Below, in pieces: positions 22,635 to 34,251 of a DNA stretch of 64,000 bases (position 1 is its first letter; every line of letters begins with the position of its first letter). Origin of the DNA: Phaseolus vulgaris (taxonomy: Eukaryota; Streptophyta; Magnoliopsida; Fabales; Fabaceae). Where the stretch lies: the NCBI RefSeq assembly GCF_000499845.2, contig NC_023749.2:36963843-37027842 (forward strand). Direction: 5' to 3'. Position numbers and translations under genes: made by a program. The notes beneath the pieces were generated by a model, which made no database searches, was not told where the DNA came from, and saw only the letters and a program-made list of their open reading frames with translations.

Positions 22635-23002
22635 AACAAATCCCTGGTTTTGGACTTGATTGAATATGAAGCAGATCCTGCAAAATAAAGTTTAAGCAAC
22701 ATACAACATCTATGGCAGCAGGTTAGAGTAGTACAAAAAACTTGTGCTTTGCTTAACCAAAACAGCAGTCAAAAACCAACCAAAACATCAGCAGCAAAGC
22801 AGCAGAAACATTAATTACTTAAACAAATAGAGTTTACAAAATTAAAGAAAACACAACCCCCAATTTGTCTTCACAAATAGACTATAAGAAGAGATAAAAC
22901 ATAAATTGTTCCAGATAAAACAAAATTTAAAGGAAAAGGCACTTAAACTGATACAGAGAAAAAACAATCGGTTGTTTCGAGCTTTCAACCGGTTGTTTTT
23001 CT

Positions 23003-24201
23003 TCAGTCATCCTTACCATATTGAAGCTCAAAGATCTGTTTCTGAACAGCTTCAATCTGTTCATCCAGGGTCAGAAAACGAGTGTCCATGCTCTGGAATC
23101 TGTTGTCAATGCTCTGGAAATTGGTCACACAAAGATCATGGAGATTTCTTTGATTTTCAGCAAAGCCATCAAGCCTATTCACCATGTATCTTTCAAAAGA
23201 AGACATAGAAGGAATCTCATCCCCTTGATGTCCTGCACTTGTTCCAGCATCAAGTTAGTTGCAGGTTGTTCATCATTGTGGATATCCATATCAGCAGCTT
23301 GATCTTCTTCATCAAAATTAGCAGCTGCAGCACTTGATGAACCACCATGATCACCATCTTTGCTCACCCATCTTCCATTTATTTTAGTGAATCCCATCTT
23401 GCTTAGAGAACCATTATTCATTTCTTGTGTTGATTTAACCAGCTCAGAGGTCTCATCTTCAAGATTCACTTCAAAATAGAGCAAGAATTTAGAGATTAAA
23501 ACAACATAGGGATAGTGGTAGTCACTTAACCTCATGGATTTTTGCATATGTTCTTTGATGATATGAATCCAGTTGATCTTGATCTTCTTCATGATGCAGT
23601 AGATATAAACAAGATCTTCTTCTGTTAAAACAGAATGGTTGCTCCCCCTTGGAGTTAGAATCCAAGTAACAATAAGAGCAAGCACCCTTTCATCTAACTT
23701 CAAGCCTCCAACAGAACAAGTTCTCACTTGGGCTTGCTAATTCTTCAAACAACTCTTGTAGTATTGGACTTTGTTGAAATCTTCCACAACTCCAAGATTT
23801 CCTTTATTAATCCTTAGACCAACATACTTTAATCCAGCTACTGCAGCCTACACATCATGGGTAATCTCCATGTCTACACCTTTCACATGAGAAACAAGGT
23901 TGTTTCCTTCAAATTTAAGGTTGGTGTAGAATACCCGAATCAAGTCAGGGTATATGTTTCCCTTCATCTCCAAGAATCTTCTCAGCAATTGATCCTTGAG
24001 AAGCTTTCTCACATTGTCTAGCTTTTGGCTTTTCAGCCAATCAAAGGAGACCACTTTTGGATTCTTGATCACCTTTGTGCTTCTCTCAAAACGATATCTC
24101 TCAATGAGCTCATTATCCCCTGAAAACCAAGCCTCAAGTCTCCCTCCAGACCTTACAACTCTTGTTTTGATCCTCTTTGATGTAGGTGGAGTGGACTCCA
24201 T
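23003..24201 (-). pseudogene. Third ORF of element A (plant transposon-protein type), frameshifted
   Basis: The N-terminal piece, 23848-24201, starts MESTPPTSKRIKTRVVRSGG and includes RRFLEMKGNIYPDLIRVFYT then NLVSHVKGVDMEITHDV. The second piece, 23179-23727, reads VRTCSVGGLKLDERVLALIV and TWILTPRGSNHSVLTEED. The C-terminus, 23003-23206, is a coiled coil of SIDNRFQSMDTRF-type repeats. The core resembles the putative plant transposon protein domain (PF20167 by memory) seen beside LTR elements. Its position before the 3' LTR is that of the envelope-like ORF of Sireviruses, but I see no clear signal peptide or membrane segment. Frameshifts near 23740 and 23200 break it. Its role is unknown. Confidence 0.7.
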
Positions 24202-24395
24202 GATTGCAGAAAAAAGAGGTAAAGGTTCACATACAAAGAGAGCAAGAGATGTTGCAAGAGATGACTCAATTGATTGTTTTTGTGAGAGAGAACTGCTGCA
24301 CCATATTTTATAACATAATTGAACCCTATTGTGATCAATTGGTATGAGTGGGTTTCAGTCTTCAAGAACAAAAGACTGGACCAAGACCTGCACAA

Positions 24396-25060
24396 AAAAC
24401 GTCAGAAAAAAGAAGAAAACCACATGATCATCACATGTGATCTTTGACTAGTCATAAAGGCTCTTGAATTTTCAAGATATGGATTATATTCCTTTATGAC
24501 ATGTTGTAACTTCCTCCAGAACACAATCAGGCTTTCAAGACAGCTTTATTGACTCAGGATCCTTTCATAATTGAGATCTGCAATAGAAAGAATAGAGGAA
24601 TTAATTCAATTCTTTCATAGTGTTGTCAAAGAAGAAACAATCGGCTGTTTCGAGGAAACAATCGGTTGTTTTTCTGCAGCATGTTTGACAGATTGAGATT
24701 TTCAAATAGAGACTGAGAAAGGTTCAAAACAGGTGTAAGTGTTCATTTGAAAAAAAGAGAATTAAACATGAAATAGTAATCAAAATCAAAGGCAGAGATA
24801 AGGAAGGTCTTATCCTTTTATGAAGTCCCTTCAATGAGTCATTTGTTTGTGATCAAGAAGCTTCATTTGACTTTGAAAAGACTTGGACTGGTACACACCC
24901 TTAATTCAGTTCCAGTCTTAATCCTTTCCTTCCAAGAACTTGATCAGATGACTCAGAACCTCATGTTCTTCTAGTTTCCCTGCATAAAAATGAATTCAAG
25001 CAACAAGGTTTGGTCCCCTTACAAATGAGGGTCCATTTGATTTATTTTTATCATTTGAAA
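24396..25060 (-). other. Non-coding zone where pol is missing in element A
   Basis: This lies between the end of gag and the third ORF. The edge near 25000-25060 reads (minus strand) FVRGPNLVA and then loses coding sense; protease should start about here in a complete element. The matching edge in element B is near 61720-61760. The zone also holds one motif pair near 24636. Confidence 0.65.
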
Positions 25061-26672
25061 CCTCACAGCCTTTGGGAATCCATTTCATAAAACCTCTGGG
25101 AACAGAATATTTCCTTATTTTGCAGAATCTGACAGAATGACCTCTTTTCATGCAATAAAAGCATGTATCAACTGGTTGTTTCGACTTAACAATCGGTTGT
25201 TTTACTGGCTGTTTTGTGGATTAAAACCTAATCCAGCTCTTCCAAAAACACAATTTTGAGATGCCAAGACATTCTCAAAGTTGGATTTTCCCTTGGAAAG
25301 CTTATCCACAGTTCTAACAAGATAATGTACTTTTTTTCAAGATTTTCACAAGCAAGAGAGTCACACACATGAGAAGAGTTTTTGCAATGTTTTTCAAGTT
25401 TTTCAAACTCAATTTTTGAGTTTTTCAGCTCTTCTTCAAGTGTCTTAACCCTCTTTTCAAGCCAGTTGTTAAGCCCTTTCAAATGGTTGTTTGAGAGAAC
25501 CAATCGGTTAGCTTCTTCATGAGTTTCTTGAAAAGCTTGAAGCAATTTACTATAATTTTCAACACTTAGGGAAGCACATGAACTAACATTGCTTGAGCTA
25601 CATGACTCATCATCTCTTTCTACAATCAAGCATATGTTTGCTTTTTCATCTTCACTTGATGAGGAGCTTGATGAGGAGACTTCATTCTCATCCCAAGCAA
25701 TATATGCTCTTCTTGATTTTCCCTTTTTCTCCTTGTGGCTTGATTTCTTTTCATTGCTTTCTTTGTTTGGGCAATCAGCTTTAATGTGCCCTTGTTCACC
25801 ACAACCAAAGCAAGTATAATTGTTAGAATTGAAATCACTGGTTTTCTTGTTGTCATACCTTTCTTTGTTGCAATTTCTCTTCAAGAATCTACTAAACTTC
25901 TTGGACAGCAAACTAAGGTTTTCTTCTTCACTTTCATCACTTGATTCTTGCTTGCTTTTCTGCTTGGCAGCTTTCAAGGCAATGCTTCTCACATGCTTGT
26001 CTTCACTCTCTTGAACATTGAGTCTATTCATTTCTAACTCATGTTCTCTAAGCTTACCAAACAATAAAGCCGTTGTCAAGGATGTCAAATCTTTTGAATC
26101 AAAAATTGTTGTCACCTTAGGTTGCCATGATCTATCAAGAAACTTGAGGATTTTGATGTTTAGTTCTTCTTTATCAAAGTTTTCCCAAGGCTCATAAGGT
26201 GGTTGATGATGTGGGTGAACCTCTTTTGTACTTCAGCGATTGACTCACCTTTAAGCATTCTAAACATTTCATATTCATGAATTAGAGTATGCTTTCTGGC
26301 TCTCTTCACATCATTGGTTCCTTCATGAGTCACCTCCAAAGTGTCCCACATCTCTTTGGCCGATGAGCATTGAGAAATCCTGAAAAATTCATCCGAATTT
26401 AAGGCAGATGTTATGATGTTCTTAGCAATACAATCAAATTTGGCCTTCTTGTTTTCAGAATCAGCCCATTGAGACCAAGGTTTTTCAATGGAAGATCCAT
26501 TTTTTTCATGTTTTGGAATAAAGGGGTCATTTTCAATTGCATTCCAAATTCCCTTGTTAAGAGATTCAACAAAGATTTTCATTCTAACTTTCCAGAATTG
26601 GTAATTCAAACCACAGAAAAGAGGTGGTCTGTTGATTGAAGCACCCTTTCCAAAAGGTAGTTTGTCTGCCAT
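25060..26672 (-). pseudogene. Element A gag (UBN2 type) with zinc knuckle, frameshifted
   Basis: The start is MADKLPFGKGASINRPPLFC at 26672. The UBN2-type capsid region includes YQFWKVRMKIFVESLNKGIW and ARKHTLIHEYEMFRMLKGES. A frameshift lies near 26160-26115. The second part has a CCHC knuckle CFGCGEQGHIKADC near 25800, then an Asp/Ser-rich stretch and a coiled coil (LEKRVKTLEEELKNSKIEFE). After a further shift, the tail (minus strand, about 25170-25060) carries a second Cys/His motif of the type CFYCMKRGH, as in element B. In a working element gag forms the virus-like particle. Here it is broken, so even gag would need help in trans. Confidence 0.85.
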
Positions 26673-26718
26673 TGAAAAAAGGTTTTAGGATCAAACTTGA
26701 GTATTTTTCAAGTACCAA

Positions 26719-26730
26719 GTTTTGATACCA
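26719..26730 (-). other. Primer binding site of element A
   Basis: The minus strand reads TGGTATCAAAAC two bases after the 5' LTR end (CATTCTAACA), a tRNA-Met type primer site. Confidence 0.8.
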
Positions 26731-26732
26731 AT

Positions 26733-27831
26733 TGTTAGAATGTATGGCTTTAAACTAGAGGGTGGTGAATGGTTTAAAGGGGGTTTTCGCAAAGTTTTTA
26801 AGATAAAATGAAATTATTTGCAAGAAACCAGATTAGGAATTCAGTTAGCAAAGAACACAACTCAAAACAGTAAAGCACCAGAAAAACAATTGGTTGTTTC
26901 GCAGAAACAATCGGTTGTTTGTACCAGTAAAAATAACAATAACTGAAATTAAAGAGTTTAAGGAAGAGAGAGATGCACAAACAGTTTATACTGGTTCACT
27001 CTTGAACCAAGAGCTCTATCCAGTTTCCCAGAAACCACTGGGGAATCCACTAGGTAATCAAATCCAGATTACATACACACACCACCAAAGAAGTGACCTT
27101 GATCCCTTCAAGAAACACACTTCCTTTGGCTCAACACACACACACACACCAAGAATGTTGATCTTGACAACCTCAAGAGCACACAACCCTTCTTGGCTTT
27201 ACAAAACTAGAATGTACACAAGTTCCAGAACGAATTACACTGTTACAGAATAAACTAAAATCAATGCAGAGTAATCCTATTCCACTTCTCTCTTGAATAA
27301 CCAAAGCTAAAAGTTAAAACTCAAATGCTTAAAAGCTCTTTGAAAAACTCAAATCTGTTTTTCCTTCTTGTTGTTTGTCATAAAACATTAACAAACTATT
27401 TATAGTATTCAAATCTTGGTCAAAGCCTTTAAAGCAGGAGCGTATTCGGTTATGAAATCAATTAAAGCTTATTCAACTAACCAAACTTATTCTGTTAGGA
27501 TTTCAAACAAACAATCAGTTGAAAAAGCGAATCAATCAGTTGTTTTGGTTTGACAGCAAGTCAACCATCCAAAACTCTTTCAAAAACACCTAAGTATAAA
27601 ACAATCGGTTGTTTTGACAAAACAACAGGTTGTTTTTCACTTAGTTTGAAAAAAATTTAAACTTAAAAGATTTGAAAACACTTAAGCTTTAGATTCAACA
27701 AAGAGTGGATTACAAAGATAAACTACCCCATATCCTACTCTAAAACACATCAGCAACTTCAAGCAACTCCAGCCTTCCATCAAACGCTAGGATTTGGATT
27801 CTTCAAATTTTTGATCATACTTGATTCTACA
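26733..27831 (-). repeat. 5' LTR of element A
   Basis: This 1,099-bp LTR pairs with 21499-22614 and has many small differences, so the insertion is not very recent. A minus-strand TATAAATAG box is at 27396-27405. Motif pairs lie near 26885, 27510 and 27600. Confidence 0.88.
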
Positions 27832-27836
27832 TCTCC

Positions 27837-28499
27837 AATGTAAAAAAATGCTAAATTACTTTGTTGTTTTTACATTAAGAGTCAAAAGTCAATTTGTTTT
27901 AATAGTTTTAAAAAAAAAGTCAGTTTTTTCTTAATTTTTTTTAAAAAGTTAGCAATTTGATCCTTATATTAAATTGACATGAACGATGTTAAGTGGTAAT
28001 GATGTGAAACAAAATAACATTATTATGCACACATAAACTATGCAGTTAGATACACATCATATATATGCAAATTTTTTTTTATGTGAAAAATCTATGTTTT
28101 TGGATGAACTTTTAAGGAGAACAAAATTAGAAAATAAGATTAAGAGTTGTAAGGCAAAAAATGATTGCATCTACATTTTACAGTATTTTATGAAGGGTTA
28201 GATTTTCCAAAGTTTACTTCTTATTCCTCAACTCCCTTATCTTCAACCCAAATATTTTATTTTAATAGCCATCAATCTAGTTAAAAACTTCAAGTTAGTT
28301 TGATTTATAAAGACATTGTTGTTTTATGCTTCATCTTTTTAATTAACAAACTAGGCCTACCAAGAAGCGGTCTTTGAATTATGAGAGAGATGGTTGAGAG
28401 TGGGAATATGAAAGAAAGGGGTCTAAAAAGTATTTGTATTAATTAGCAATAATTTTAAATTTTCAAAATAACTAAATTCTTATTAAAAATTTAGTATTG
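27837..28499. other. AT-rich stretch, nothing recognised
   Basis: No ORF, LTR or RNA gene is evident. LINE similarity does not continue past the element A insertion point, so the LINE was probably 5'-truncated here. Confidence 0.45.
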
Positions 28500-28683
28500 A
28501 TAGGGTGACTTTACCTCATAGCTACGTTCTTACATCACGCTTTGTTGTAAGAACACAACTTTATTAAATAGTCGCCCTCTTAAAGAAATTTAATTTAAAA
28601 AATGTCACCACGTTTTGAAGGACAACGTCTGACTGTAAAAACGTCTTAAATATAATGTCGAAATAAGTCAGTTTTGCACTAGT
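28500..28683. repeat. Possible decayed CACTA or MITE end
   Basis: A GC-richer block in AT-rich DNA with short inverted words (GTTCTTAC and GTAAGAAC; AAAACGTC) that ends TTTTGCACTAGT. That end resembles the CACTA terminus TTTTGCACTAGTG at 33954 but has lost its last base. The left end is not found. Confidence 0.4.
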
Positions 28684-29998
28684 AACTATCATATAAATAC
28701 TAAACAGCTCACATTATATTTAATTGAATTATACAAGTTCATCAAAAAGGTATTTAGTTCTTAAAGTTGTTACTCATATGGATTATTATATGAAATAAAT
28801 ACAATTAATATTTTAATATAATAACTATTTAAAATTTTGTGAATTTTTGCAAGTGATAAGAATAGGAATTATGTATGATATTTGTACTTGGTTGAGGGTT
28901 TAAACTCATTTTAAGTTGGTATGTACATTAAAAAAAATTGAATTTTAAACCTGTATATAAGGGATGAGGTATTCTTAAAATTTATTATTTATTTTATTTT
29001 ACTTATTTTTATTAAAAAGAATTCTATATAAACCAATTTATTAGTTTAAAAATGTGTTGTTTTCTTATAGTACCTGATGAAGAAGTTGTTTATTTGAATT
29101 CTCATATCCATAGACAATGAGTTAGGACTTGTAAGTAAACTTCACAACCACGAGTATTAGAGAACAATTTAAGTATTTTTTAATAATCACTACTAAAAAG
29201 TGGTTAAATAAAAATCAATTTTAAAAATAAAAAATAAAAAATATTATAATTAAAAAACAATTTTATAAATTAAAAAAGTTATTAATATTTAAAATAGTTT
29301 ATAAATTTATAAACTAATTTTTAAATTGATAGTTAATTAATTAATATCTAATTAATTACAAAAATTTTAATTACTAATTTTAAAATTTAATAAAATAAAA
29401 AATTCTAATAGTAATAGTAAGTGCTTCAACAAAATAAAATGATATCACGAACTTATATCTTATATGTGCATGATGAGAATAAAAAACAGAATTTATTTCA
29501 CTCGGTCCTTTTTTCTCACTTTTATTTTACAATTTCTTTTAATAATAATTTTATTATAATTATCTAATAAAATTAAAAATAAATAAAATTTTAAAATAAT
29601 ATAATAATATTATTGGTTGTCAAATGAGAATGTAAAAATATTAGAGTCTCTGCCAGGGTCACCACTTCAATTATTTAAAATTTACAATATACACTGTAAA
29701 TCCATGCGAAAGAAACGTGTTTCCTACGAAAATAGTGCAGACCATTAAATTTATAGATATTTGAAGATAAAATTCTTAATTTCTAATTTCTTTCTTTAAT
29801 TATCAACAGTTTCGTGTCAACTTTATTTTCAAATTGCTGATAAGAAAAAAACATTATTTTCAAATATGAATAGATTATAAATTATATCACGTTAATTTTT
29901 ATTAAGTTCCTACTTCCGCTGTATCTCATTGTTCATTTTCAATCTTTTAGCTAAGATGTTACATTTTTATGTATTTAACATTTAATCTACTTCATGCA
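28684..29998. other. AT-rich stretch upstream of TPS locus 2
   Basis: Strongly AT-rich. No terpene synthase exon 1 (with the RRx8W region) could be found here. The last bases before 29999 form a normal intron end (TTCATGCAG). Confidence 0.5.
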
Positions 29999-30288
29999 GG
30001 AGGAATGTGATAGTCACATTCAACAAGTTAAACTATTAAAAGAGGATGTGAGGAAGAACCTTGTCTCACCTATTGATCATAACAATTTCTCTTTTAAATT
30101 GAACTTCATTGATTCTGTCCAACGTTTGGGTGTCTCTTACCATTTTGAGCATGAAATTAACACTCTTCTATGTCAAATTTATGACATTTCAACAGAGGAC
30201 AATAATATCATAGTTCATAGCGATCATCTTTACCAAACGGCTCTACTCTTTAGGTTGTTTAGAGAGCATGGATACCGCATTTCTTCAA
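29999..30288 (+). pseudogene. Terpene synthase exon 2 (locus 2)
   Basis: After the acceptor TTCATGCAG the exon reads EECDSHIQQVKLLKEDVRKN, then [20 protein letters not shown] and LYQTALLFRLFREHGYRISS, ending at a GT donor (TCAA/GTATGT). This is the complete N-terminal-domain exon of a plant class I terpene synthase, with an open frame. Family signatures IQQVKLLKE and [10 protein letters not shown] point to the sesquiterpene synthase (TPS-a) branch; the exact product cannot be told. No exon 1 precedes it and exons 3 to 5 are missing downstream, so the gene is broken although this exon is well preserved. Confidence 0.9.
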
Positions 30289-31699
30289 GTATGTGTTCAT
30301 CTACTTTTAACCAATTTCTTTTTCAAAAACAATAACTTCTTTTGTGATGCTATTAAATTTATTCTTTGAGTTTGCTCTTTGAGCTACTTTGGTACTAGTT
30401 GTATTGCATCATCACATCATCGAGTCAACTATATACAAACAAGTCTAAACAAATTTAAATACTTTGTTCGAATCCAATTTTGAACTTTTCTTTGCATAGA
30501 TGAATCATAAATGAGTTAATCAAGCTCAAGTTGGTTTGAAACAGATAACGAGACAGATGCATGTCTACATATTTTTAAATAAAGAAAAAGAAAAATTGAA
30601 GAACACGTGGTTTTGAAGAGACAAACTAGTGGAATAAAATAATGAGTTTCTTAACAAAAGTAAGGATGAAGTTAAATATGTAAGAGAAAGATAAAAATAG
30701 ACTCACTATATCATTTATTATTTACTTTATACTACACTATTTGGTCACGTTGTATAAATGTGGTCTAAAAAGTAAAAATATTATAATTTTATAAATATGA
30801 TTAATAAATTATTATAGATCATATATTTTGGATTATAAATGTATAAGTCACAGTCTTGTGTGTTATGAATTTTAAGAAAACAATAAATTAAAAATTATGA
30901 TTAAAATAATAAAAATATGACATTTAATTATGATTATTTTAAATTATATTTAATTAAAGTTATTTTTAATATAAGAAACTATTTTTAAAACATGATTACT
31001 TTAATTCATATTTTTTAAATTGTAATATTTTTTTTTCTTAAGCAACACTAAACTTATCTACGGGTATATAATTGTTTTTTAAATATGAAAAGGAAACACC
31101 TTTTGTAAGTGTGTACCCCTTGTCTTATAAACTATTTATATTTAAGTCACAGATTTAAGGTGTTGTCTTTATAAATGAATAAACTACATTAGAATAAGTC
31201 TTGCTTAAACCAATAAAAATTAGTCTTACTCAATTTCAGAAATGAAAAGACAAATTTTATAAATATCAAGGGTAAGAGAGTATGATATCAGACTTGATCA
31301 TGACCTCTAACTCTTGGTTACAATTCTCTTGTCTCTCACTTTCAATATGTTTCAATAGTGAAATATGAATCACATATATATTTCATTACTTTTGTTAATA
31401 TTATTAATATTAATAAATATATTAATAATAATAATAATAATTATTATTATTATTATAATTATAATTATTATTATTATTATTACAATTTGTTTGGTATAGA
31501 TTTTTGAAAAAAAGCAAAATACATCGGTTTATGTAGATTTATCAGTTATCAAAATTTTCTAACCACTAATAAATATAATTTGATCTAAATAAGCTTTAAT
31601 TTCTTTTAAATTATACAACACTTATTATTTGTCAAAATAATTTTCAGTTTTAAGATTGGGTTTATAGGGTGACTCAAAACAAACTTATGCACAAATACA
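30289..31699. other. AT-rich intron-like stretch with a long A/T hairpin
   Basis: No exon 3 or 4 of the terpene synthase was recognised. A repeat of TAA and TTA triplets near 31395-31482 is self-complementary and could form a hairpin; it looks like a microsatellite. Confidence 0.5.
31395..31482. repeat. Palindromic AT microsatellite
   Basis: Runs of AATAATAATAATAATAA pass into TTATTATTATTATTATTA and back, giving a potential A/T-only hairpin. Confidence 0.8.
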
Positions 31700-32385
31700 C
31701 ACTACAAGAAAATATGAAATTACATAACGATTATTACATACGGATAAAAAATCATATGTAAAATGAACGTTACATACAAATATTTACATACAGATTCTAT
31801 TCAGTATGTAAATAAACATTACATATAGATTTTTCCGTATGTAAACCAAAGGTAATTACATACGACTATAATTCGTATGTAACTTTGGCACCATGAAGCG
31901 GGAATAATTACATACACATATAATCCATATGTAAGATATTTAAAATTTAATTCAAAAAATAGAAATTATTACATACAAATATAGTCCGTATGTAAACTAT
32001 TTAAAAGTTTAATTAAAAAAATTGTTACATACGGATATAATCCGTATGTAACTTATTTCAAATTTAATTAATAAATAATAAAAAGTTTTACATACGGATT
32101 ATATCCGTATGTAATGTATTGAAAATTTAATTAAAAAAAAATGGTTACATACGAATTATATTCGTATGTAACTTATTTTAAAATTAATTAAAAAATAACA
32201 AAAAGTGTTACATAAGGATTATATTCCTATGTAATGTATTAAAAATTTAATTAAAAAATACATTATTACATACAGATAAAATTTGTAGGTAACTTATTTC
32301 AAATTTAATTAAAAAATAACAAAAAGTATTACATACGAATATAATTCGTATGTAATTTATTAAAAATTTAATTTAAAAAACATAA
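31700..32385. mobile_element. CACTA end with about 12 palindromic subterminal repeats
   Basis: It begins CACTACAAGAAAAT at 31700. About twelve units of roughly 55-62 bp follow; each holds TTACATACGRAT and its inverted copy ATYCGTATGTAA around a 2-6 bp centre, joined by TTTAATTAAAAAAT-type spacers. The pattern is that of CACTA subterminal repeats, which bind TnpA. No transposase is seen and the partner terminus was not identified, so this is a truncated or non-autonomous element. It lies in a former intron of TPS locus 2. Confidence 0.7.
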
Positions 32386-32840
32386 TTTGTGAATGATGTG
32401 ATAGTTGGTAAGAAAAATAGAAATTATTTTAAAGATATAAAATATAGGCTTACAAATTTATCCATATAATTAAAAAAAATATTTGAATAATAAATTCTGA
32501 TATATTTTTTTTAGGTTTGAACTAATTAAATTTTTCTAATATATAATATTCACAATTACTTGTATTTTTTTTAAAAATAAAAATATAATAGAAAATATTA
32601 TTGTGTTAAATATAAATAAATTCATTAACTATATTAAAATTTATGAAAATAATATTTTTATTATATAAATTTGTTATTTTATATGACAATGTTTAGGATT
32701 TATATAATAATTTATTTTTTTATTTTTATTATTAATAATTATATGTTGTTATTAATAGTATAATTAAATATTTTTAAAATTGTTAAATAAATTTATATAA
32801 TATTTATTTTTGTATATTGTATATTATAATAAAATGTGGG
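32386..32840. other. AT-rich stretch, nothing recognised
   Basis: Almost pure A/T with no ORF and no repeat structure that I can define. Confidence 0.5.
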
Positions 32841-32990
32841 ATACCCTTTTGGCCTTTTGGCTTCAAGTGTAGTATATGTTTTTATCACTTTAATATCTGG
32901 TATATGGGTCATTGATATTAAATTAATTTTTTTTTTAAAGAAAGGGTCAAGTGTAATGGCTTGCTATCGAGACTTCGTGCATAGCTGTTG
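32841..32990 (+). pseudogene. U2 spliceosomal snRNA pseudogene
   Basis: Several blocks match plant U2 snRNA in order: ATACCCTTTTGGCCTTTTGG (5' end, stem I), TTCAAGTGTAGTATATG (branch-site recognition, with GTAGTA kept), TATCACTTTAATATCTGGTA (stem II region), ATGGGTCATTG, ATATTAAATTAATTTTTT (the Sm-site side), and ATGGCTTGCTA then GACTTCG. A few bases are missing after GGC near stem I and about ten bases are missing before ATATTAAAT. No upstream sequence element with a correctly spaced TATA was found. It is most likely a dead retroposed or duplicated copy. Confidence 0.72.
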
Positions 32991-33140
32991 TTAATAATAT
33001 TAACAATATTTAATAATATTAACAATATTAATAATATTAACAATATTAATAATGTTTATAATATAAATGATATTAATAATATTAATAATATTTATATTAC
33101 GAATAATAATAATAATAATATATATATATATAATAAAAAT
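32991..33140. repeat. AATATT/AATAAT low-complexity repeat
   Basis: Tandem TTAATAATATTAACAATA-type units pass into (AATA)n and (TA)n. An open frame through it (Asn/Ile only) is a by-product of the repeat. Confidence 0.85.
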
Positions 33141-33189
33141 TATAATATGACAAAAGAATTTTTTTATGTAGTGATTAAAGCTTCTTTGA

Positions 33190-33954
33190 TCAATCGTAGT
33201 TTACTAAACCATTATAGGTGATGTTAATTTACAAAACCGTCACCTATAGTATATGTGAACCTAAAATGTTTTCTTCAATTTTGTTCTTATTTTTTAGACC
33301 AAGTTTGATGTCGAGAAATTTTGAGAGAGAACGACTTCGGGTTATGGAAACTCAAGATGATGGACAAAGGTTGGTAAAGGAAAAGAGATTATAAAGGAGC
33401 TCAAAAGTTTCAACGGTAACACACAACAACGATGACAAGGAGAACATGAACAATAATTTCAAACTTGGGAACCCACTCGTTCAACACTGAAAATAGAGAA
33501 AAACTCATAAAAAAGAACAAATGTAGGAAAAACAACATAAAAATAATAAGGAAGACACATTACAAGGAATAAGAGCAATGCCAACAAGAGAGGTCACAAA
33601 AAAATACAACCGTGGGGAGCAGCGGAGAAGAAAACACAAAGACGAAAAGACCTGAAGCGAGAAATAAAAAAACATATAGACGACGGTTATGACCTAATAA
33701 CCGTAGTCTATATTACAAACACAAATATAAGCGACAATTGCCTAAAAAACCCTAGTCTATCATGGTCATTATAGGCAATGGTTGGTCACCAAACCGTAGT
33801 CTTTATGCTCTAATTTAAATAGATGATGGTTATAATTAGAATCGTGGTCTATATGTTGATCTTATTTTCAAAATTGTCACTACATTTTTGTAGATGATGC
33901 TCCTTCTTAAATCACTGTCTGTACACGTCGTAAAACTCTCTTTTTGCACTAGTG
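33190..33954. mobile_element. CACTA-type fragment with TTTTTGCACTAGTG terminus
   Basis: The right end is TTTTTGCACTAGTG at 33954, the complement of a CACTAGTGCAAAAA terminus. Subterminal words of the type ACGGTTATGACC, AACCGTAGTCTATA and ATCGTGGTCTATA recur at 33680-33870. At the left, TTATAGGTGATG and CGTCACCTATAG form an inverted pair near 33210-33245. The left terminus is not clear. It stops 48 bp before TPS exon 6 and so occupies the preceding intron. Confidence 0.65.
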
Positions 33955-34002
33955 ATTGTGCAATATTTTCTCAATATTATATATTTGTACTTTTAATGCT
34001 AG

Positions 34003-34251
34003 ATGAAAAGACTAGTCCAGGCTCACATGGCTAAGGCAAGACGGTGTCATACCAACCACATTCCAAAAATGGAGGAGTACATGGAAGTAAGAGGAATCTC
34101 ATCTGCTTACCCTTTCTTGATGACCTTATCTTTCCTAGGCATGGAAGATACAACAAAGGAGGTCCTTATATGGGCAACGAATGAACCAACAATTATTGTA
34201 GCTTCTACAACTATAGCTAGAATCATGGATGACATTGTTGGAGATGAGGTA
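34003..34251 (+). pseudogene. Terpene synthase exon 6 (locus 2)
   Basis: The exon begins after acceptor AATGCTAG and reads MKRLVQAHMAKARRCHTNHI, then PKMEEYMEVRGISSAYPFLM and STTIARIMDDIVGDE, before the donor GAG/GTATGT. IMDDIVGDE sits where class I terpene synthases have the NSE/DTE metal-binding motif (usually LMDDIVGHE). The frame is open. With exons 3 to 5 missing upstream, the aspartate-rich DDxxD motif is absent, so a working cyclase is not possible from this locus. Confidence 0.9.

Larger units (their letters stand above)
21499..27831 (-). mobile_element. Element A: non-autonomous Sirevirus-like copia element, gag plus third ORF, no pol
   Basis: The element is 6,333 bp with a perfect 5-bp TSD TCTCC (21494-21498 and 27832-27836). 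On the minus strand the 5' LTR is 26733-27831 and the 3' LTR is 21499-22614. The order is primer site, gag (26672 to about 25060), non-coding zone, third ORF (about 24201 to 23003), purine tract, 3' LTR. Protease, integrase, RT and RNase H are absent. Large LTRs and an extra ORF before the 3' LTR are typical of Sireviruses, so this is inferred to be a deletion derivative of one. Element B has the same structure. Confidence 0.88.

Noticed and set aside
22906..23302. Plus-strand small proteins in element A
   Set aside because: They run opposite the coiled-coil part of the third ORF and have no independent support.
21653..27640. Repeated AACAATCGGTTGTTT words as a CRISPR-like array
   Set aside because: The copies come in scattered pairs inside LTRs and coding DNA of a plant retrotransposon, not as a regular repeat-spacer array, and no cas-type genes exist.
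32988..33221. An Asn/Ile-rich protein of 77 residues
   Set aside because: It is only the translation of an AATATT/AATAAT low-complexity repeat.
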